NCBI RefSeq assembly: GCF_000338275.1
Contig: NZ_ANMR01000013.1
Coordinates: 38,633-102,632 of the forward strand
Reading direction: 5' to 3'
Origin: Staphylococcus xylosus NJ
Lineage (GTDB): Bacteria; Bacillota; Bacilli; Staphylococcales; Staphylococcaceae
DNA length: 64,000 bases
This document shows, in pieces, positions 26,295 through 39,500 of the stretch. Made by a program: the position numbers and the translations under genes. The notes beneath the pieces are model-generated. The model worked only from the letters and a program-made list of their open reading frames with translations, was not told the DNA's origin and searched no databases. Each line of letters begins with the position of its first letter. Positions within the stretch are counted from its first letter, which is position 1.

Positions 26295-27473
26295 TTGTTT
26301 GATTGGTTTCAACTAGCACAACAAAAAGAAAGTAGAATGGTACAAGTTCGACGTTACCTCCACCAATATCCCGAATTATCATTTGAGGAATATCACACAC
26401 GTGACTTTATACTTAATCAATTAAGTCAATTATCATGTGAAATTCGTACTCATGTAGGACGTAATGGTATCGTAGCTACATTTAAAGGTCATGGTGATGG
26501 ACCAACCGTTGCACTTCGTGCAGATTTTGATGCACTACCTATAGATGAATTAACAGAAGTAGACTATAAATCTAAAAATCCTGGCGTCATGCATGCATGT
26601 GGTCATGATGGGCATACGGCAATCTTATTAGGTGTTGCAGAGATTATTGAAAGTCACTTATCTTCTTTAAATGGCGATGTAGTATTAATCTTTCAATATG
26701 GCGAAGAAATTATGCCAGGTGGGTCCCAAGAGATGATTGATGATGGCTGTCTACAAGACGTTGATAAGATATATGGTAATCATTTATGGTCTGGATACCC
26801 TACAGGCACAATTTATTCACGTCCTGGTGCATTAATGGCTTCTCCTGATGAGTTTAGCATTACAATCCAAGGTAAAGGTGGACATGGTGCTAAGCCACAA
26901 GAAACGATAGATCCTGTTGTGATTATGGCAGAATTCATTATGAGTACCCAAAAAATTGTATCCCGTACTATTGATCCTGTAAAGCAAGCCGTAATTAGTT
27001 TTGGCATGGTCCAAGCAGGTTCTGCGGATAATATTATTCCAGATTCTGCATTTTGCAAAGGGACTGTACGTACATTTGATACAGAAATTCAAACCCATGT
27101 TATGACTAAAATGGAGAAATTACTTAAAGGTTTAGCCGTGGCTAATGACATAACGTACAACTTTGACTACATTAAAGGTTATTTACCTGTACACAACCAT
27201 CAAGATAACTATGAAGTAGTGAAACAGGCCGCTAATGATATGAACTTAAGATTCAATGAATCAGATTTAATGATGATTGGTGAAGACTTCTCACACTATT
27301 TAAAAGTACGTCCAGGTGCATTCTTTTTAACTGGGTGTGGTAATCCTGAAATTGATACTATACATCCACATCATAGCCCAAGTTTTAACATTGATGAAAA
27401 AGCAATGAAATATGCAACAAGTGAATTCTTGAAAATATTAGAACTCGAAAAAGTAATTATTAAAGCACCTTAG
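26295..27473 (+). CDS. M20 family metallo-amidohydrolase (N-acyl amino acid / hippurate hydrolase type)
   Basis: 392-residue zinc amidohydrolase that removes an acyl group from an N-acyl amino acid. The TTG at 26295 follows GAAGGG by 6 bases; the longer frame begins at the predicted transcription start. Visible metal and active-site segments: MHACGHDGHTA, QYGEEIMPGG, GHGAKPQETIDPV in the dimerisation domain and MMIGEDFSHY. Complete length. Divergent from kbl across a 190-base region. Substrate (acetyl-amino acid, hippurate or an odour precursor-like conjugate) cannot be fixed. Confidence 0.85.
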   Translation: MFDWFQLAQQKESRMVQVRRYLHQYPELSFEEYHTRDFILNQLSQLSCEIRTHVGRNGIVATFKGHGDGPTVALRADFDALPIDELTEVDYKSKNPGVMHACGHDGHTAILLGVAEIIESHLSSLNGDVVLIFQYGEEIMPGGSQEMIDDGCLQDVDKIYGNHLWSGYPTGTIYSRPGALMASPDEFSITIQGKGGHGAKPQETIDPVVIMAEFIMSTQKIVSRTIDPVKQAVISFGMVQAGSADNIIPDSAFCKGTVRTFDTEIQTHVMTKMEKLLKGLAVANDITYNFDYIKGYLPVHNHQDNYEVVKQAANDMNLRFNESDLMMIGEDFSHYLKVRPGAFFLTGCGNPEIDTIHPHHSPSFNIDEKAMKYATSEFLKILELEKVIIKAP

Positions 27474-27565
27474 TCATAAAATGACTTTAAAGACTTATTT
27501 ATTCAGTAAAACTGGATTAGTAAGTCTTATACATTTGCATAGGCAAATGTATACCTTTATATAAA

Positions 27566-27602
27566 GAAGCACAAGGTCCAAATAGCCGCCTTGTGCTTTT
27601 CT
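27566..27602 (+). terminator. Terminator of the M20 gene
   Basis: AGCACAAGG (27568-27576) pairs with CCTTGTGCT (27589-27597) followed by TTTTCT. A second hairpin (ATACATTTGC / GCAAATGTAT) lies just upstream at about 27529-27553. Confidence 0.85.
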
Positions 27603-27605
27603 ATA

Positions 27606-27632
27606 CAAAAAAAGCCTCCCGAAGGAGGCTTT
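27606..27632 (-). terminator. Terminator of tuf
   Basis: AAAGCCTCC / GGAGGCTTT with loop CGAA, followed on the minus strand by T7. A strong intrinsic terminator 30 bases after the tuf stop. Confidence 0.92.
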
Positions 27633-27661
27633 AAAAATTCTATCAAAGATAGAAATCTATA

Positions 27662-28849
27662 TTATTCGTTGATTACTGTAACAACGCCTGATCCAACAGT
27701 ACGTCCACCTTCACGGATAGAGAAACGAGTACCGTCTTCAATAGCGATTGGAGAAATTAATTCAACGTCCATTTCAACGTTATCACCAGGCATAACCATT
27801 TCAGTACCTTCTGGTAAAGTAACAACACCTGTTACGTCAGTAGTACGGAAATAGAATTGTGGGCGGTAGTTAGTGAAGAATGGTGTATGACGACCACCTT
27901 CATCTTTTGATAAAACGTAAACGTCCGCTTTAAATTTAGTATGTGGTGTAATAGTACCAGGAGCAGCTAAAACTTGACCACGTTGGATGTCATCACGTGA
28001 AACACCACGTAATAATGCACCAATGTTGTCACCAGCTTCAGCGTAGTCTAATAATTTACGGAACATTTCTACACCAGTAACTGTTGTTTTGCTTGACTCT
28101 TCTTGCATACCAATGATTTCGATTTCTTCACCGACTTTGATTTGACCACGTTCAACACGGCCTGTAGCAACAGTACCACGACCAGTGATTGAGAATACGT
28201 CCTCTACTGGCATCATGAATGGTTTGTCAGAATCACGTTCTGGAGTTGGGATGAAATCATCAACTGCTTGCATTAAGTCTAAGATTTTTTGCTCATAGTC
28301 AGCGTCGCCTTCAAGAGCTTTTAATGCTGAACCAGAGATTACAGGTACATCGTCACCTGGGAAGTCATATTCGCTTAATAAGTCACGAACTTCCATTTCT
28401 ACTAATTCTAATAATTCTTCATCGTCAACCATGTCAACTTTGTTTAAGAATACAACTAATGCTGGAACACCAACGTTACGTGATAAAAGAATGTGCTCAC
28501 GAGTTTGTGGCATTGGACCATCAGCAGCAGATACTACTAAGATAGCTCCGTCCATTTGTGCAGCACCAGTGATCATGTTTTTAACATAGTCAGCGTGACC
28601 TGGGCAGTCAACGTGCGCATAGTGACGTTTTTCAGTAGTGTACTCAATGTGAGAAGTATTAATAGTAATACCACGTTCTTTTTCTTCTGGAGCATTGTCA
28701 ATCATGTCATATGATTGTGCTACAGAGTCACCATTTTTTGCTAATACAGTTGCGATAGCAGCTGTTAAAGTAGTTTTACCATGGTCAACGTGACCAATAG
28801 TACCAATATTGGCATGTTCTTTTGAGCGGTCAAATTTTTCTTTAGCCAT
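27662..28849 (-). CDS. tuf: Elongation factor Tu
   Basis: GTPase that brings aminoacyl-tRNA to the ribosomal A site. 395 residues. G1 GHVDHGKT (18-25), G2 segment [13 protein letters not shown]3 DCPGHADY and G4 NKVD are intact, followed by the two beta-barrel domains ending [11 protein letters not shown]. It is the last gene of the str operon and also has a promoter of its own in the gap to fusA. Strong GGAGAG before the ATG. Confidence 0.98.
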   Translation of the reverse strand: MAKEKFDRSKEHANIGTIGHVDHGKTTLTAAIATVLAKNGDSVAQSYDMIDNAPEEKERGITINTSHIEYTTEKRHYAHVDCPGHADYVKNMITGAAQMDGAILVVSAADGPMPQTREHILLSRNVGVPALVVFLNKVDMVDDEELLELVEMEVRDLLSEYDFPGDDVPVISGSALKALEGDADYEQKILDLMQAVDDFIPTPERDSDKPFMMPVEDVFSITGRGTVATGRVERGQIKVGEEIEIIGMQEESSKTTVTGVEMFRKLLDYAEAGDNIGALLRGVSRDDIQRGQVLAAPGTITPHTKFKADVYVLSKDEGGRHTPFFTNYRPQFYFRTTDVTGVVTLPEGTEMVMPGDNVEMDVELISPIAIEDGTRFSIREGGRTVGSGVVTVINE

Positions 28850-28962
28850 TATAAAATCTCTCCTATTCGTTAGAAAATTATTTTTAATTTATCTCTCATG
28901 ACAGTTTCTCACCATCATGAGAAGATGGATTATAATTTGGAAATAAAGGACCATACAGTACC

Positions 28963-28991
28963 TTTATAATGCATTTTTCCCAAAAAATCAA
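28963..28991 (-). promoter_or_regulatory. tuf promoter
   Basis: TTGATT (28991-28986), 17 bases, TATAAA (28968-28963) on the minus strand, about 115 bases before the tuf start. It allows EF-Tu to be made in excess over EF-G. Confidence 0.65.
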
Positions 28992-29065
28992 TTGATAAAA
29001 CAACAAGCTACATAATTAAGCTTTATGTGTATTGTACAGACAGTTGTCGCACAAAACAAGTTTAA

Positions 29066-31156
29066 TTATTCGGCTTTATTGCCACTGTTTTTCTTAACAA
29101 TTTCTTCAGAAATTGATTTTGGAACTTCAGCATAGTGATCAAAGTACATTGTATAAGTACCACGACCTTGAGTGTTAGAACGTAATGCAGTTGCATAACC
29201 GAACATTTCTGAAAGTGGTACAAAAGCATTTACAACTTGTGCATTACCACGAGGTTCCATACCATCAACACGTCCACGACGAGATGTTACGTCACCCATG
29301 ATGTCACCCATGTACTCTTCAGGCATTTCAATTGTAACTTTCATCATCGGTTCTAAGATAACTGGATCACATTTTTTAGCAGCTTCTTTAAGCGCTAAAG
29401 ATGCAGCAATTTTGAAGGCCATTTCAGATGAATCGACATCATGGTATGAACCATCAAATAATTTAGCTTTAACATCAATTAAAGGATAACCAGCTAATAC
29501 ACCGTTTTCCATTGAATCTTTAAGACCAGCTTCAACTGATGGAATGTATTCACGAGGAACTACACCACCAACGATAGCGTTTTCGAATTCGAAACCGCCA
29601 CCTGTTTCATTAGGTGAGAATTCAATTTTAACGTCACCATATTGACCACGACCACCTGATTGACGAGCGAATTTACCTTGAACTTCAGCTGATGCTTTAA
29701 ATGTTTCACGATATGAAACCATTGGTGCACCAACGTTACATTCAACGTTAAATTCTTTCTTCATACGGTCTACTAAGATATCTAAGTGAAGTTCACCCAT
29801 ACCACCGATAATAACTTGTCCAGTCTCATCGTCTGTATGTGCATGGAATGTTGGATCTTCTTCTTGTAACTTAACTAAAGCTGTAGTCATTTTGTCTTGG
29901 TCTGCTTTAGATTTAGGTTCAACTGATAAGTGAATAACAGGTTCTGGGAAATCCATAGATTCCAAGATGATGTCATTCTTCTCACCACATAAAGTATCAC
30001 CAGTACCAGTATCTTTAAGACCTACCGCAGCTGCGATATCTCCTGAATATACTGTGTTTAACTCTTGACGAGAGTTAGCGTGCATTTGTAGTAAACGACC
30101 TACACGTTCACGTTTGTTCTTCGTAGAGTTTTTAACGTATGAACCTGATGTTAAAGTACCAGAGTAAACACGGAAGAATGTTAATTTACCAACATAAGGG
30201 TCAGTCATTACTTTGAACGCTAAAGCAGCGAACTCAGCATTGTCATCAGCTTTTGCGATAACTTCTTCTTCAGGGTTGTCAGCACGGTGACCAACGATTG
30301 GTTTTACGTCTAACGGTGATGGTAAGTAATCAATTACTGCATTAAGCATTAATTGAACACCTTTGTTTTTGAAAGCTGTACCAACAAGAACTGGATAGAA
30401 TTCAATGTTGTTTGTAGCTTCACGGATAGCATCTTTTAATTCAGAGACAGAAATCTCTTCATCAGCAAGATATTTCTCCATTAATTCATCATTAGTTTCA
30501 GCTACTGCTTCAATTAATGTTGAACGAGCTTCATCAGCTCTTTCTTTATGATCTTCAGGAATTTCGATTTCTTCAATTTCAGTTCCTAAGTCATTGTTGT
30601 ATTTGAAACATTTCATTTCAACTAAGTCGATGATTGCTTCAAATTCGTCTTCCGCACCAATTGGTAATTGAATTGGTTGTGCGTTTGCTTGTAAACGGTC
30701 ATGGATAGTGCTTACTGCGTATTCGAAGTTAGCTCCTAATTTGTCCATTTTGTTTACGAAAACAATACGAGGTACGCTGTAAGTTGTTGCCTGGCGCCAA
30801 ACTGTTTCAGTTTGAGGTTCAACTCCTGATTGAGCGTCTAGTACTGTTACTGCACCATCAAGTACACGTAATGAACGTTCAACTTCTACAGTGAAGTCTA
30901 CGTGTCCAGGTGTATCGATGATGTTTACACGGTGGTCATCCCACTGTGCTGTTGTTGCGGCAGATGTGATAGTGATACCACGATCTTGCTCCTGTTCCAT
31001 CCAGTCCATTTGTGAAGCACCTTCGTGTGTTTCACCAATTTTATGGATACGTCCAGTATAGTAAAGAATACGTTCAGTCGTAGTTGTTTTACCAGCATCG
31101 ATGTGAGCCATGATACCGATATTACGTGTTCTATCTAAACTAAAATCTCTAGCCAT
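29066..31156 (-). CDS. fusA: Elongation factor G
   Basis: Translocase GTPase of protein synthesis and target of fusidic acid. 696 residues, the usual length. G1 AHIDAGKTT (17-25), G2 [10 protein letters not shown]3 DTPGHVDF, G4 NKMD, and domain IV with the GGRGQYGDV segment are all present. Follows rpsG in the str operon. I did not try to call fusidic acid resistance changes. Confidence 0.98.
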   Translation of the reverse strand: MARDFSLDRTRNIGIMAHIDAGKTTTTERILYYTGRIHKIGETHEGASQMDWMEQEQDRGITITSAATTAQWDDHRVNIIDTPGHVDFTVEVERSLRVLDGAVTVLDAQSGVEPQTETVWRQATTYSVPRIVFVNKMDKLGANFEYAVSTIHDRLQANAQPIQLPIGAEDEFEAIIDLVEMKCFKYNNDLGTEIEEIEIPEDHKERADEARSTLIEAVAETNDELMEKYLADEEISVSELKDAIREATNNIEFYPVLVGTAFKNKGVQLMLNAVIDYLPSPLDVKPIVGHRADNPEEEVIAKADDNAEFAALAFKVMTDPYVGKLTFFRVYSGTLTSGSYVKNSTKNKRERVGRLLQMHANSRQELNTVYSGDIAAAVGLKDTGTGDTLCGEKNDIILESMDFPEPVIHLSVEPKSKADQDKMTTALVKLQEEDPTFHAHTDDETGQVIIGGMGELHLDILVDRMKKEFNVECNVGAPMVSYRETFKASAEVQGKFARQSGGRGQYGDVKIEFSPNETGGGFEFENAIVGGVVPREYIPSVEAGLKDSMENGVLAGYPLIDVKAKLFDGSYHDVDSSEMAFKIAASLALKEAAKKCDPVILEPMMKVTIEMPEEYMGDIMGDVTSRRGRVDGMEPRGNAQVVNAFVPLSEMFGYATALRSNTQGRGTYTMYFDHYAEVPKSISEEIVKKNSGNKAE

Positions 31157-31275
31157 GTATTTTTCTCCTTCCAGTATAACTGCGAATAAATACTATAAAT
31201 ATGGCGATGCCCTAAACACGAACCTGTGATAGTAATCTACCAATATGGAACATGTTCAGGGAAACAGCTACTATC

Positions 31276-31746
31276 CTACCAGCGATAGTGAGCGAATGCT
31301 TTGTTAGCTTCAGCCATTTTGTGTGTGTCTTCACGTTTCTTAACTGCGCCACCAGTGTTGTTAGCAGCATCTAAGATTTCGTTAGCTAAACGTTCTTCCA
31401 TAGTTTTTTCTCCACGAAGACGTGAATAGTTAACTAACCAACGAAGACCTAATGTAGTACGACGTTCTGGACGAACTTCTACTGGTACTTGATAGTTAGA
31501 GCCACCAACACGGCGAGCTTTAACCTCTAATACTGGCATAATGTTATCGATAGCTTCTTCAAATACTTCAACTGCTTCACGACCACTACGTTCTTTAACT
31601 AAGTCGAATGCAGAATAAAGAATTCTTTGTGCTGTTCCACGTTTACCGTCTAACATAATTTTGTTGATCAATTTTGTAACTAATTTAGAGTTGTGAATTG
31701 GATCTGGTAATACGTCTCTTTTTGGTACTGATCCTTTACGAGGCAT
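31276..31746 (-). CDS. rpsG: 30S ribosomal protein S7
   Basis: 156-residue primary 16S rRNA-binding protein of the 30S head. Starts [16 protein letters not shown] and contains [16 protein letters not shown]; the C-terminal [14 protein letters not shown] segment (here [15 protein letters not shown]) is complete. Part of the rplGB-rpsL-rpsG-fusA-tuf operon. In many bacteria S7 represses this operon; no S7 site was identified here. Confidence 0.98.
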   Translation of the reverse strand: MPRKGSVPKRDVLPDPIHNSKLVTKLINKIMLDGKRGTAQRILYSAFDLVKERSGREAVEVFEEAIDNIMPVLEVKARRVGGSNYQVPVEVRPERRTTLGLRWLVNYSRLRGEKTMEERLANEILDAANNTGGAVKKREDTHKMAEANKAFAHYRW

Positions 31747-31816
31747 AATATAAATCCTCCCTTCCGATTATAATATAATTCTTTAGTTTATAGCGAAAAT
31801 TTACGCAATCTTAAAC

Positions 31817-32230
31817 TTATTTTTTAGGTTTTTTAGTTCCGTATAATGAACGTCCTTGTCTACGTCCATCAACACCTGAAGTATCAAGTGCACCACGTAC
31901 AATATGGTAACGCACACCAGGTAAGTCTTTCACACGTCCACCACGTACAAGTACAACACTGTGTTCTTGTAAGTTATGTCCGATACCAGGAATGTACGCA
32001 TTGATTTCAATATTGTTAGACAAACGAACACGAGCATATTTACGTAACGCGGAGTTAGGTTTTTTAGGTGTCATTGTTCCTACACGAGTACAAACACCAC
32101 GTTTTTGTGGAGAATTTAAGTCAGTAAATTTTTTCTTTTTACTGTTAAAGTTTCTATTTAATGCTGGTGAATCAGATTTTTTAGATTTACTTTGTCTAGG
32201 TTTACGTACCAATTGGTTAATAGTTGGCAT
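31817..32230 (-). CDS. rpsL: 30S ribosomal protein S12
   Basis: 137-residue decoding-centre protein. The conserved loop [17 protein letters not shown] and the second loop [19 protein letters not shown] carry lysines and prolines in wild-type form, so no streptomycin-resistance change is apparent. The gene lies between rplGB and rpsG, in the usual order. Confidence 0.98.
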   Translation of the reverse strand: MPTINQLVRKPRQSKSKKSDSPALNRNFNSKKKKFTDLNSPQKRGVCTRVGTMTPKKPNSALRKYARVRLSNNIEINAYIPGIGHNLQEHSVVLVRGGRVKDLPGVRYHIVRGALDTSGVDGRRQGRSLYGTKKPKK

Positions 32231-32324
32231 TGAATGTTCCTCCTCTCTTCATTTATAATCCCACACATCCAGGTGGTTCATTTTAAGGGTAAATAAAATT
32301 TAGTAAGAATGATTCTTACTAATC

Positions 32325-32579
32325 TCATTTTAATAATGCAACAATTGTTGCACTAACGTTTATACCTACATATTCTCCTAAAGCCTTTTTGCTTTTGAAA
32401 AATGAAACAGGCATGTGTTTGTGATTGATTTGGCTTAACACGCGAGTCATAAGATGAATCTCCACGTCTTCAGCGATAATCAATGATGTAACTTGATCTC
32501 TATTCAAAGCTTTGAGCGTTTGTTTAAGACCAATGACATGATGTTGTTTGTTAAAGCGTGCAACTTTTTCATTAGACAT
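32325..32579 (-). CDS. L7Ae/L30e-family K-turn-binding protein (YbxF-like)
   Basis: 84 residues from ATG 32579 with GGAGG 9 bases upstream (a longer frame to 32594 contains that site). The L7Ae fold is shown by [25 protein letters not shown] and the ending [12 protein letters not shown]. Bacillus YbxF binds RNA kink-turns; its cellular role is still open. First gene of the str operon in staphylococci, preceded by a consensus-like promoter. Confidence 0.88.
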   Translation of the reverse strand: MSNEKVARFNKQHHVIGLKQTLKALNRDQVTSLIIAEDVEIHLMTRVLSQINHKHMPVSFFKSKKALGEYVGINVSATIVALLK

Positions 32580-32619
32580 CAAAATATCCTCCAAAGTTCT
32601 GCTTGCATCAACCTTAATA

Positions 32620-32649
32620 ATAATAACACTTTCAGTACTACTGAGTCAA
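32620..32649 (-). promoter_or_regulatory. str operon promoter (rplGB-rpsL-rpsG-fusA-tuf)
   Basis: TTGACT (32649-32644), 18 bases, TATTAT (32625-32620) on the minus strand, about 40 bases before the start of the L7Ae-like gene. The best sigmaA match in this region. Confidence 0.7.
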
Positions 32650-32758
32650 CTTTTATTCGTACTTTTCAATAAAAATTTCAAAAACATCAGAAGTCGGATA
32701 GAAACCACAATTTTAAATATGATTTCCTTGTTCCACTCCTTCTATAATCAATAACATT

Positions 32759-32796
32759 AGAGAGCCCGAGATATCTATTAACATCACGGACTCTCT
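32759..32796 (-). terminator. Terminator of rpoBC
   Basis: AGAGAGCCCGAGAT (32759-32772) pairs with ATCACGGACTCTCT (32783-32796) with two mismatches. It lies 20 bases after the rpoC stop. The U-run on the minus strand is poor, so termination may be partial. Confidence 0.65.
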
Positions 32797-32815
32797 GTTT
32801 ATTGAGTAATAAATA

Positions 32816-35800
32816 TTATATTTCAGTAGTTTGAACTTCTTCAATAACTTCAGTATCTGGTGTTGCTTTGTCGTATTCAACGTCTCTATAACGTCTCATA
32901 CCCGTACCAGCTGGAATCAATTTACCGATAATAACGTTCTCTTTAAGTCCAAGTAAGTTATCACGTTTACCTTTGATTGCTGCATCTGTAAGTACACGAG
33001 TTGTTTCTTGGAATGAAGCTGCTGATAAGAAACTTTCAGTTTCAAGAGAAGCTTTCGTGATACCTAGTAATACTGGTTTAGCTGTTGCAGGACGTTTACG
33101 TTCTTTGAACGCTTCACGGTTAGCATCAGTAAAGCTATGAATATCTACTAATGAACCAGGTAATAACTTAGTATCTCCTGCTTCAATGATACGTACTTTA
33201 CGTAACATTTGTCTTACCATAACTTCAACGTGTTTATCGTCGATTTCAACACCTTGCATACGGTAAACTTTTTGAACTTCTTTTAATAGATAGCTTTCTG
33301 TTGCATTTAAACCTGAAACAGATAAATAGTTCTTAGGTTCGATTGAACCTTCAGTAAGTACTTCTCCACGTTCAACACCTTGTCCAACTTCTACTTTCAA
33401 TCTTGAAGTACCAGAAGCTAGATAAGATTTCGTTTCGTTAGCACCTTTAATTACGATTTCTTGTTGACGATCTTTAGCAAGTTTAATGTCATCAACAACA
33501 CCTTCGATTTCAGTAATCACAGCTTGACCTTTAGGATTACGCGCTTCGAAGATCTCTTGGATACGAGGAAGACCTTGTGTGATATCGCTACCTGCTACAC
33601 CACCTGTATGGAATGTACGCATTGTAAGCTGTGTACCTGGTTCACCAATTGATTGGGCAGCAATTGTACCAACTGCTTCACCAACTTCAACTTTTTCACC
33701 AGTCGCAAGGTTTTTACCGTAACATTTTTCACATACACCATGACGTGTATTACATGTAAATGCTGAACGGATATACATTTCCTCTATACCTGCATCTGTG
33801 ATTTTCTTAGCGATGTCTGGTGTAACTAATTGATCTGGGTTAACAATGACCTCATCTGTTTCTGGATGACGGATTGTTTCTTTAGAATAACGACCTTCAA
33901 TACGTTCGATGAATGGTTCAATCATTTCTGTACCTTCTTTGATATCAGAAACAAGTAAGCCACGGTCAGTACCACAATCTTCTTCACGGACGATAACATC
34001 TTGAGCCACGTCAACAAGACGACGCGTAAGGTAACCTGAATCGGCAGTCTTAAGCGCTGTATCGGCAAGACCTTTACGTGCACCGTGAGTAGAGATGAAG
34101 TATTCTAATACCGTTAAACCTTCACGGAATGATGAAGTAATTGGTAATTCAATAATCTCACCAGATGGCGCGGCCATAAGTCCACGCATACCAGCCAACT
34201 GTGTAAAGTTAGATGCGTTACCACGGGCACCAGAGTCACTCATCATGAAGATTGGGTTCGTTTCTTCAAGTGATCCCATTAGTTCGTTTTGAATTTGGTC
34301 TTTTGCATCAGTCCAAATTTCAATTACAGCATTGTAACGTTCAAAATCAGTGATTAAACCACGATTGAATTGTTTCGTTACTTTATCAACTAATTTCTCA
34401 TGTTCATCAAGGATATCTTGTTTATCTGGTAATACCACGATATCAGATACACCAACAGTAATACCTGCTTTAGATGAAAACTTGAATCCTAAGTCTTTCA
34501 TTCTATCTAACATCATTGACGTATCAGTGATGCTGAAACGGTTAAATACTTCAGCAATAACATTTCCTAAGAAATTCTTATTGAATGGTTTGATTAATTC
34601 TTGCTCCTCAAAGTAAGCTTTTAATCCACCTTCACCAATTTCAGTTGGTGCAATGAAGTATCTTTCCGGCGTTTTATTTTCTAAGTTCGTTTGTGTTGGT
34701 TCATTAATATATGCAAATGAATCTGGAATGATTTCATTGAATATTACTTTACCAACAGAAGTTAGCAAGATTTTTTTGTTTTGCTCTTCAGTAAACGTTG
34801 GATTGTTAAATGATGATGCGTGTACACCAATACGTGTATGCAAGTGAACATAGCCATTTGCATAAGCTTTGAGTACTTCATTTGTATCATTGTAAATCGT
34901 ACCAGTATTCACGGCATCTTTACGTTCAAGAGTTAGGTAATAGTTACCTAATACCATATCTTGTGATGGCGTAACAACTGGTTTACCATCTTTAGGGTTC
35001 AAGATGTTTTGCGCAGCTAACATTAACATACGCGCTTCAGCTTGTGCTTCTTTAGATAATGGTACGTGAACAGCCATTTGGTCACCATCAAAGTCAGCGT
35101 TGTAAGCTGTTGTAGCAAGTGGATGTAAACGAATCGCACGACCTTCAACTAATGTAGGTTCGAATGCTTGGATACCCAATCTGTGAAGTGTAGGTGCACG
35201 GTTTAAAAGAACTGGATGTTCTTTAATTACGTCTTCTAATACGTCCCATACTTCGTCATCCATACGCTCAATTTTACTTTTCGCATTTTTGATGTTTGTT
35301 GCAATTTCACGTTGTACTAATTCTTTCATTATGAATGGTTTGAACAACTCGAGTGCCATTTCTTTAGGCAGACCACATTGATACATCTTCAAGCTTGGTC
35401 CAACTGCAATAACTGAACGACCTGAGTAGTCAACACGTTTACCTAATAAGTTTTGACGGAAACGACCTTGTTTACCTTTTAACATATGTGAAAGTGATTT
35501 TAATGGGCGGTTACCTGGTCCAGTAACTGGACGGCCACGACGACCATTATCAATAAGTGCATCAACAGCTTCTTGTAACATACGTTTTTCGTTTTGAACG
35601 ATGATGCCAGGAGCACCTAAGTCTAACAAACGTTTTAAACGGTTATTACGGTTGATAACACGACGATATAAATCATTTAAATCACTTGTTGCGAAACGGC
35701 CACCATCTAATTGAACCATTGGTCTGATTTCAGGTGGAATAATAGGAAGTACGTCTAAAATCATCCATGCTGGATTATTACCAGAATGTCTAAATGATTC

Positions 35801-36439
35801 AACAACTTCTAAACGTTTAATCGCACGTGTAAGTCTTTGACCAGTAGCTGATTCTAACTCATCACGTAAATGTTTAAGTTCAGCATCTAAGTCTATTTCT
35901 TCAAGTAATTCTTTAATACCTTCAGCACCCATTTTAGCAGTGAATTTGCCTGGGAATTTATCGTAGTACTCTCTAAATTCTGCTTCAGATAACAATGTCT
36001 TTTTCTCTAAACCAGTTGGACCTGGATTTACAACAACGTATGAAGCAAAGTAAATAACTTCTTCTAACGCTCTTGGTGACATGTCTAATAATAGACCCAT
36101 ACGACTTGGAATACCTTTGAAGTACCAAATGTGAGATACAGGTGCAGCTAATTCAATGTGCCCCATTCTTTCACGGCGCACTTTAGATTTAGTTACTTCT
36201 ACGCCACATCTGTCACAAACCATACCTTTATAACGTACACGTTTGTATTTACCACAACTACATTCCCAGTCTTTTGTAGGTCCAAATATTCTTTCACAGA
36301 ATAGACCATCTTTTTCTGGTTTTAAAGTACGATAGTTAATTGTTTCTGGCTTTTTAACCTCACCAAAAGACCATGAACGGATTTTTTCGGGTGAAGCAAG
36401 TCCTATTTTCATATAATGGAAATTATTTACATCAATCAA
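32816..36439 (-). CDS. rpoC: RNA polymerase subunit beta prime
   Basis: Catalytic subunit of RNA polymerase. The TTG at 36439 gives 1207 residues, the length in S. aureus; AAGGAGGT lies 7 bases before it and inside the longer frame that begins at 36457. The N-terminal zinc ribbon [20 protein letters not shown], the catalytic [12 protein letters not shown] loop, bridge helix and trigger loop regions and the second zinc site ([15 protein letters not shown]) are intact. Forms an operon with rpoB. Confidence 0.98.
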   Translation of the reverse strand: MIDVNNFHYMKIGLASPEKIRSWSFGEVKKPETINYRTLKPEKDGLFCERIFGPTKDWECSCGKYKRVRYKGMVCDRCGVEVTKSKVRRERMGHIELAAPVSHIWYFKGIPSRMGLLLDMSPRALEEVIYFASYVVVNPGPTGLEKKTLLSEAEFREYYDKFPGKFTAKMGAEGIKELLEEIDLDAELKHLRDELESATGQRLTRAIKRLEVVESFRHSGNNPAWMILDVLPIIPPEIRPMVQLDGGRFATSDLNDLYRRVINRNNRLKRLLDLGAPGIIVQNEKRMLQEAVDALIDNGRRGRPVTGPGNRPLKSLSHMLKGKQGRFRQNLLGKRVDYSGRSVIAVGPSLKMYQCGLPKEMALELFKPFIMKELVQREIATNIKNAKSKIERMDDEVWDVLEDVIKEHPVLLNRAPTLHRLGIQAFEPTLVEGRAIRLHPLATTAYNADFDGDQMAVHVPLSKEAQAEARMLMLAAQNILNPKDGKPVVTPSQDMVLGNYYLTLERKDAVNTGTIYNDTNEVLKAYANGYVHLHTRIGVHASSFNNPTFTEEQNKKILLTSVGKVIFNEIIPDSFAYINEPTQTNLENKTPERYFIAPTEIGEGGLKAYFEEQELIKPFNKNFLGNVIAEVFNRFSITDTSMMLDRMKDLGFKFSSKAGITVGVSDIVVLPDKQDILDEHEKLVDKVTKQFNRGLITDFERYNAVIEIWTDAKDQIQNELMGSLEETNPIFMMSDSGARGNASNFTQLAGMRGLMAAPSGEIIELPITSSFREGLTVLEYFISTHGARKGLADTALKTADSGYLTRRLVDVAQDVIVREEDCGTDRGLLVSDIKEGTEMIEPFIERIEGRYSKETIRHPETDEVIVNPDQLVTPDIAKKITDAGIEEMYIRSAFTCNTRHGVCEKCYGKNLATGEKVEVGEAVGTIAAQSIGEPGTQLTMRTFHTGGVAGSDITQGLPRIQEIFEARNPKGQAVITEIEGVVDDIKLAKDRQQEIVIKGANETKSYLASGTSRLKVEVGQGVERGEVLTEGSIEPKNYLSVSGLNATESYLLKEVQKVYRMQGVEIDDKHVEVMVRQMLRKVRIIEAGDTKLLPGSLVDIHSFTDANREAFKERKRPATAKPVLLGITKASLETESFLSAASFQETTRVLTDAAIKGKRDNLLGLKENVIIGKLIPAGTGMRRYRDVEYDKATPDTEVIEEVQTTEI

Positions 36440-36581
36440 GGAGCCTACCTCCTTCAATTTAGATTAGCTGTGCAAATTGATTGATTGCTCTATATCAATA
36501 ATAGAATAACCAATGTAGAGACTTAGTCCCTTATTGAACTTTATCTCTACAAGGCTTATTCGTTTATAAACTTAAATGCAT

Positions 36582-39500
36582 TTAGTCTGTAACTTCTTTT
36601 TGTGATTGCGGTGCATCTTTTTGTTGAAGATCCACTTTACGCTCAACGACATCATCATCTTCATTGTCTTGCATGTCAATTTCATTGTCATGCTCGTCCA
36701 TGATTTTAACGTCTAGACCTAAACTTTGTAATTCTTTCATCAATACTCGGAATGATTCTGGAACTCCAGGTTTAGTGATGTTTTCACCTTTAACAATAGA
36801 TTCGTATGTCTTAACACGACCTACTGTATCATCTGATTTGTAAGTTAAAATTTCTTGAAGTGTATATGCAGCACCGTAAGCTTCAAGTGCCCATACTTCC
36901 ATCTCACCGAAACGTTGTCCACCGAATTGTGCTTTACCACCAAGCGGTTGTTGCGTTACTAATGAGTATGGTCCAGTTGAACGCGCATGTAATTTATCGT
37001 CAACCATGTGTGCTAGTTTCAACATGTACATAACGCCGACTGAAATTCTGTTATCGAATGGTTCACCAGTACGTCCATCGTATAATACGGTTTTTCCGTC
37101 ACGAGCCATACCAGCTTCTTCGATTGTTGACCATACGTCTTCATCACTCGCACCATCAAATACTGGTGATGCAACATGGATACCTAAGTTTTTAGCAGCC
37201 ATACCTAAGTGTAGCTCTAATACTTGTCCGATATTCATACGTGATGGTACACCTAGAGGGTTCAACATGATATCAATTGGTGTACCGTCTGGTAGATACG
37301 GCATGTCTTCTTCAGGAACAAGTTTTGAAATTACACCCTTGTTACCATGACGACCACACATCTTATCTCCTACGTGAATTTTACGTTTTTGAACGATATA
37401 AACACGAACTAATTGGTTAACACCTGGAGATAACGTGTCATCTCCTTCTTCACGGTTAAAGACTTTAACATCTAGAACAATACCACCTGCACCATGAGGT
37501 ACGCGTAATGATGTATCGCGGACTTCACGTGCTTTTTCACCAAAGATTGCGTGTAATAAACGTTCTTCGGCAGTTAACTCTGTTACACCTTTAGGCGTTA
37601 CTTTACCTACTAAGATGTCTCCATCATTAACTTCAGCGCCGACGTATACAATACCACGGTCATCTAAGTTTTTAAGCGCACTATCTGAAACATTTGGAAT
37701 ATCACGTGTGATTTCTTCAGGTCCTAATTTAGTATCACGTGCTTCTGATTCATACTCTTCAATATGGATAGAAGTATATACGTCATCTTTAACTAGGCGT
37801 TCACTCATGATCACGGCATCCTCATAGTTGTAACCGTCCCAAGTCATGAAACCAACAACTACGTTTCTACCTAATGCCATTTCACCAAGTTCCATAGATG
37901 GACCGTCAGCTAAAATTTCGCCTCTTGTCACTACGTCACCAGAAGCAACGATAGGTCTTTGGTTATAACATGTACCAGTGTTTGAACGTTTGAACTTAGC
38001 TAATGGGTAGCGATCTAATTCGCCTTCATATTCTTGACCATCTTCTTCGATAAGTTGACGAACAAGGATTTCATTAGATTCAACGTGCTCAACACGACCT
38101 TTACGTTTTGCAACAATTGCTGCACCAGAGTCACGTGCTGCCACGTGCTCCATACCTGTACCAACAAATGGTGATTCAGGGTTCATCAATGGCACTGCTT
38201 GACGTTGCATGTTTGCACCCATCAATGCACGGTTAGAGTCATCGTTTTCTAAGAAAGGAATACATGCTGTCGCAGCAGAAACAACTTGTTTTGGCGAAAC
38301 ATCCATGTAATCCATTTTTTCTTTAGCCATAACTGTGTTATTACCACGGAAACGACAAACAACTTCATCATCTAAGAAACGGCCATTTTCATCTAATTTA
38401 GAGTTAGCTTGTGCTACCACATAGCTATCCTCTTCATCAGCTGTTAAGTAATCGATTTGCTCAGTAATGCTGTTTGTTTCAAGGTCTACTTTACGATACG
38501 GTGTTTCAATGAAACCAAATTCATTCACACGTGCATAACTAGACAATGAGTTGATAAGTCCAATGTTTGGTCCCTCAGGTGTTTCGATTGGACACATACG
38601 ACCATAGTGAGAATAGTGAACGTCACGTACTTCCATTTGAGCACGTTCACGTGTTAAACCACCAGGTCCTAGAGCAGATAAACGACGTTTGTGCGTTAAC
38701 TCTGCTAATGGGTTAGCTTGGTCCATGAATTGTGATAATTGTGAACTACCAAAGAATTCTTTAATAGATGCAATAACAGGACGTATATTGATTAATTGTT
38801 GTGGCGTTACAGAATCTGTGTCTTGAATAGACATTCTTTCACGTACCACACGCTCCATTCTTGATAAACCAATACGGAATTGGTTTTGTAACAATTCACC
38901 TACTGAACGTAGACGACGGTTACCAAGGTGATCAATATCATCTGTGAAACCAATACCACTTAATAAGTTAAAGAAGTATGACATTGATGAAATAATGTCT
39001 GCTGGAGTAATACATTTCACTTCTGAATCAGGGAATGCATTACCAATCACTGTTGTTGTACGTCCTTCTTCATCATTAGGTACATAAACTTTAATTGATT
39101 GAATCTCAACAGGTTCATCAATTACTGTACCTTCTAATTCAAAGACTTCACTGTTAGCGTTTGATTCTAGTACATCCATGATTTCATCTAAATTACGACG
39201 ATCAAGTACTGTACCTTCTTCAGCTACAATTTCACCTGTTTCTGAATTAACAATTGGTTCTGCTAATTTCTGATTAAACAAGCGATGTTTTAAATGAAGT
39301 TTTTTGTTTGCTTTATAACGACCTACACTTGCTAAGTCATAACGTTTCGGATCGAAGAAACGTGAGTATAAAAGACTCTTAGCATTTTCAACTGTAGGTG
39401 GTTCGCCAGGGCGTAAACGCTCATAGATTTCTAATAGCGCTTGATCTGTGTTTTCTGTACCATCTTTCTCTAACGTATTACGTAAATACTCATTTTCACC

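Noticed and set aside
27591..27854. Plus-strand open frame over the 3' end of tuf
   Set aside because: It is antisense to tuf, crosses the tuf terminator, and has no ribosome site; the same applies to the many other frames opposite rpoB, rpoC, clpC and fusA.
36440..36581. Hairpin GTAGAGA...TCTCTAC between rpoB and rpoC as a terminator
   Set aside because: No U-run and rpoC must be co-transcribed; perhaps an RNA-processing stem.
38640..38800. Possible rifampicin-resistance change in RpoB
   Set aside because: The residues of the resistance region read as in sensitive S. aureus.
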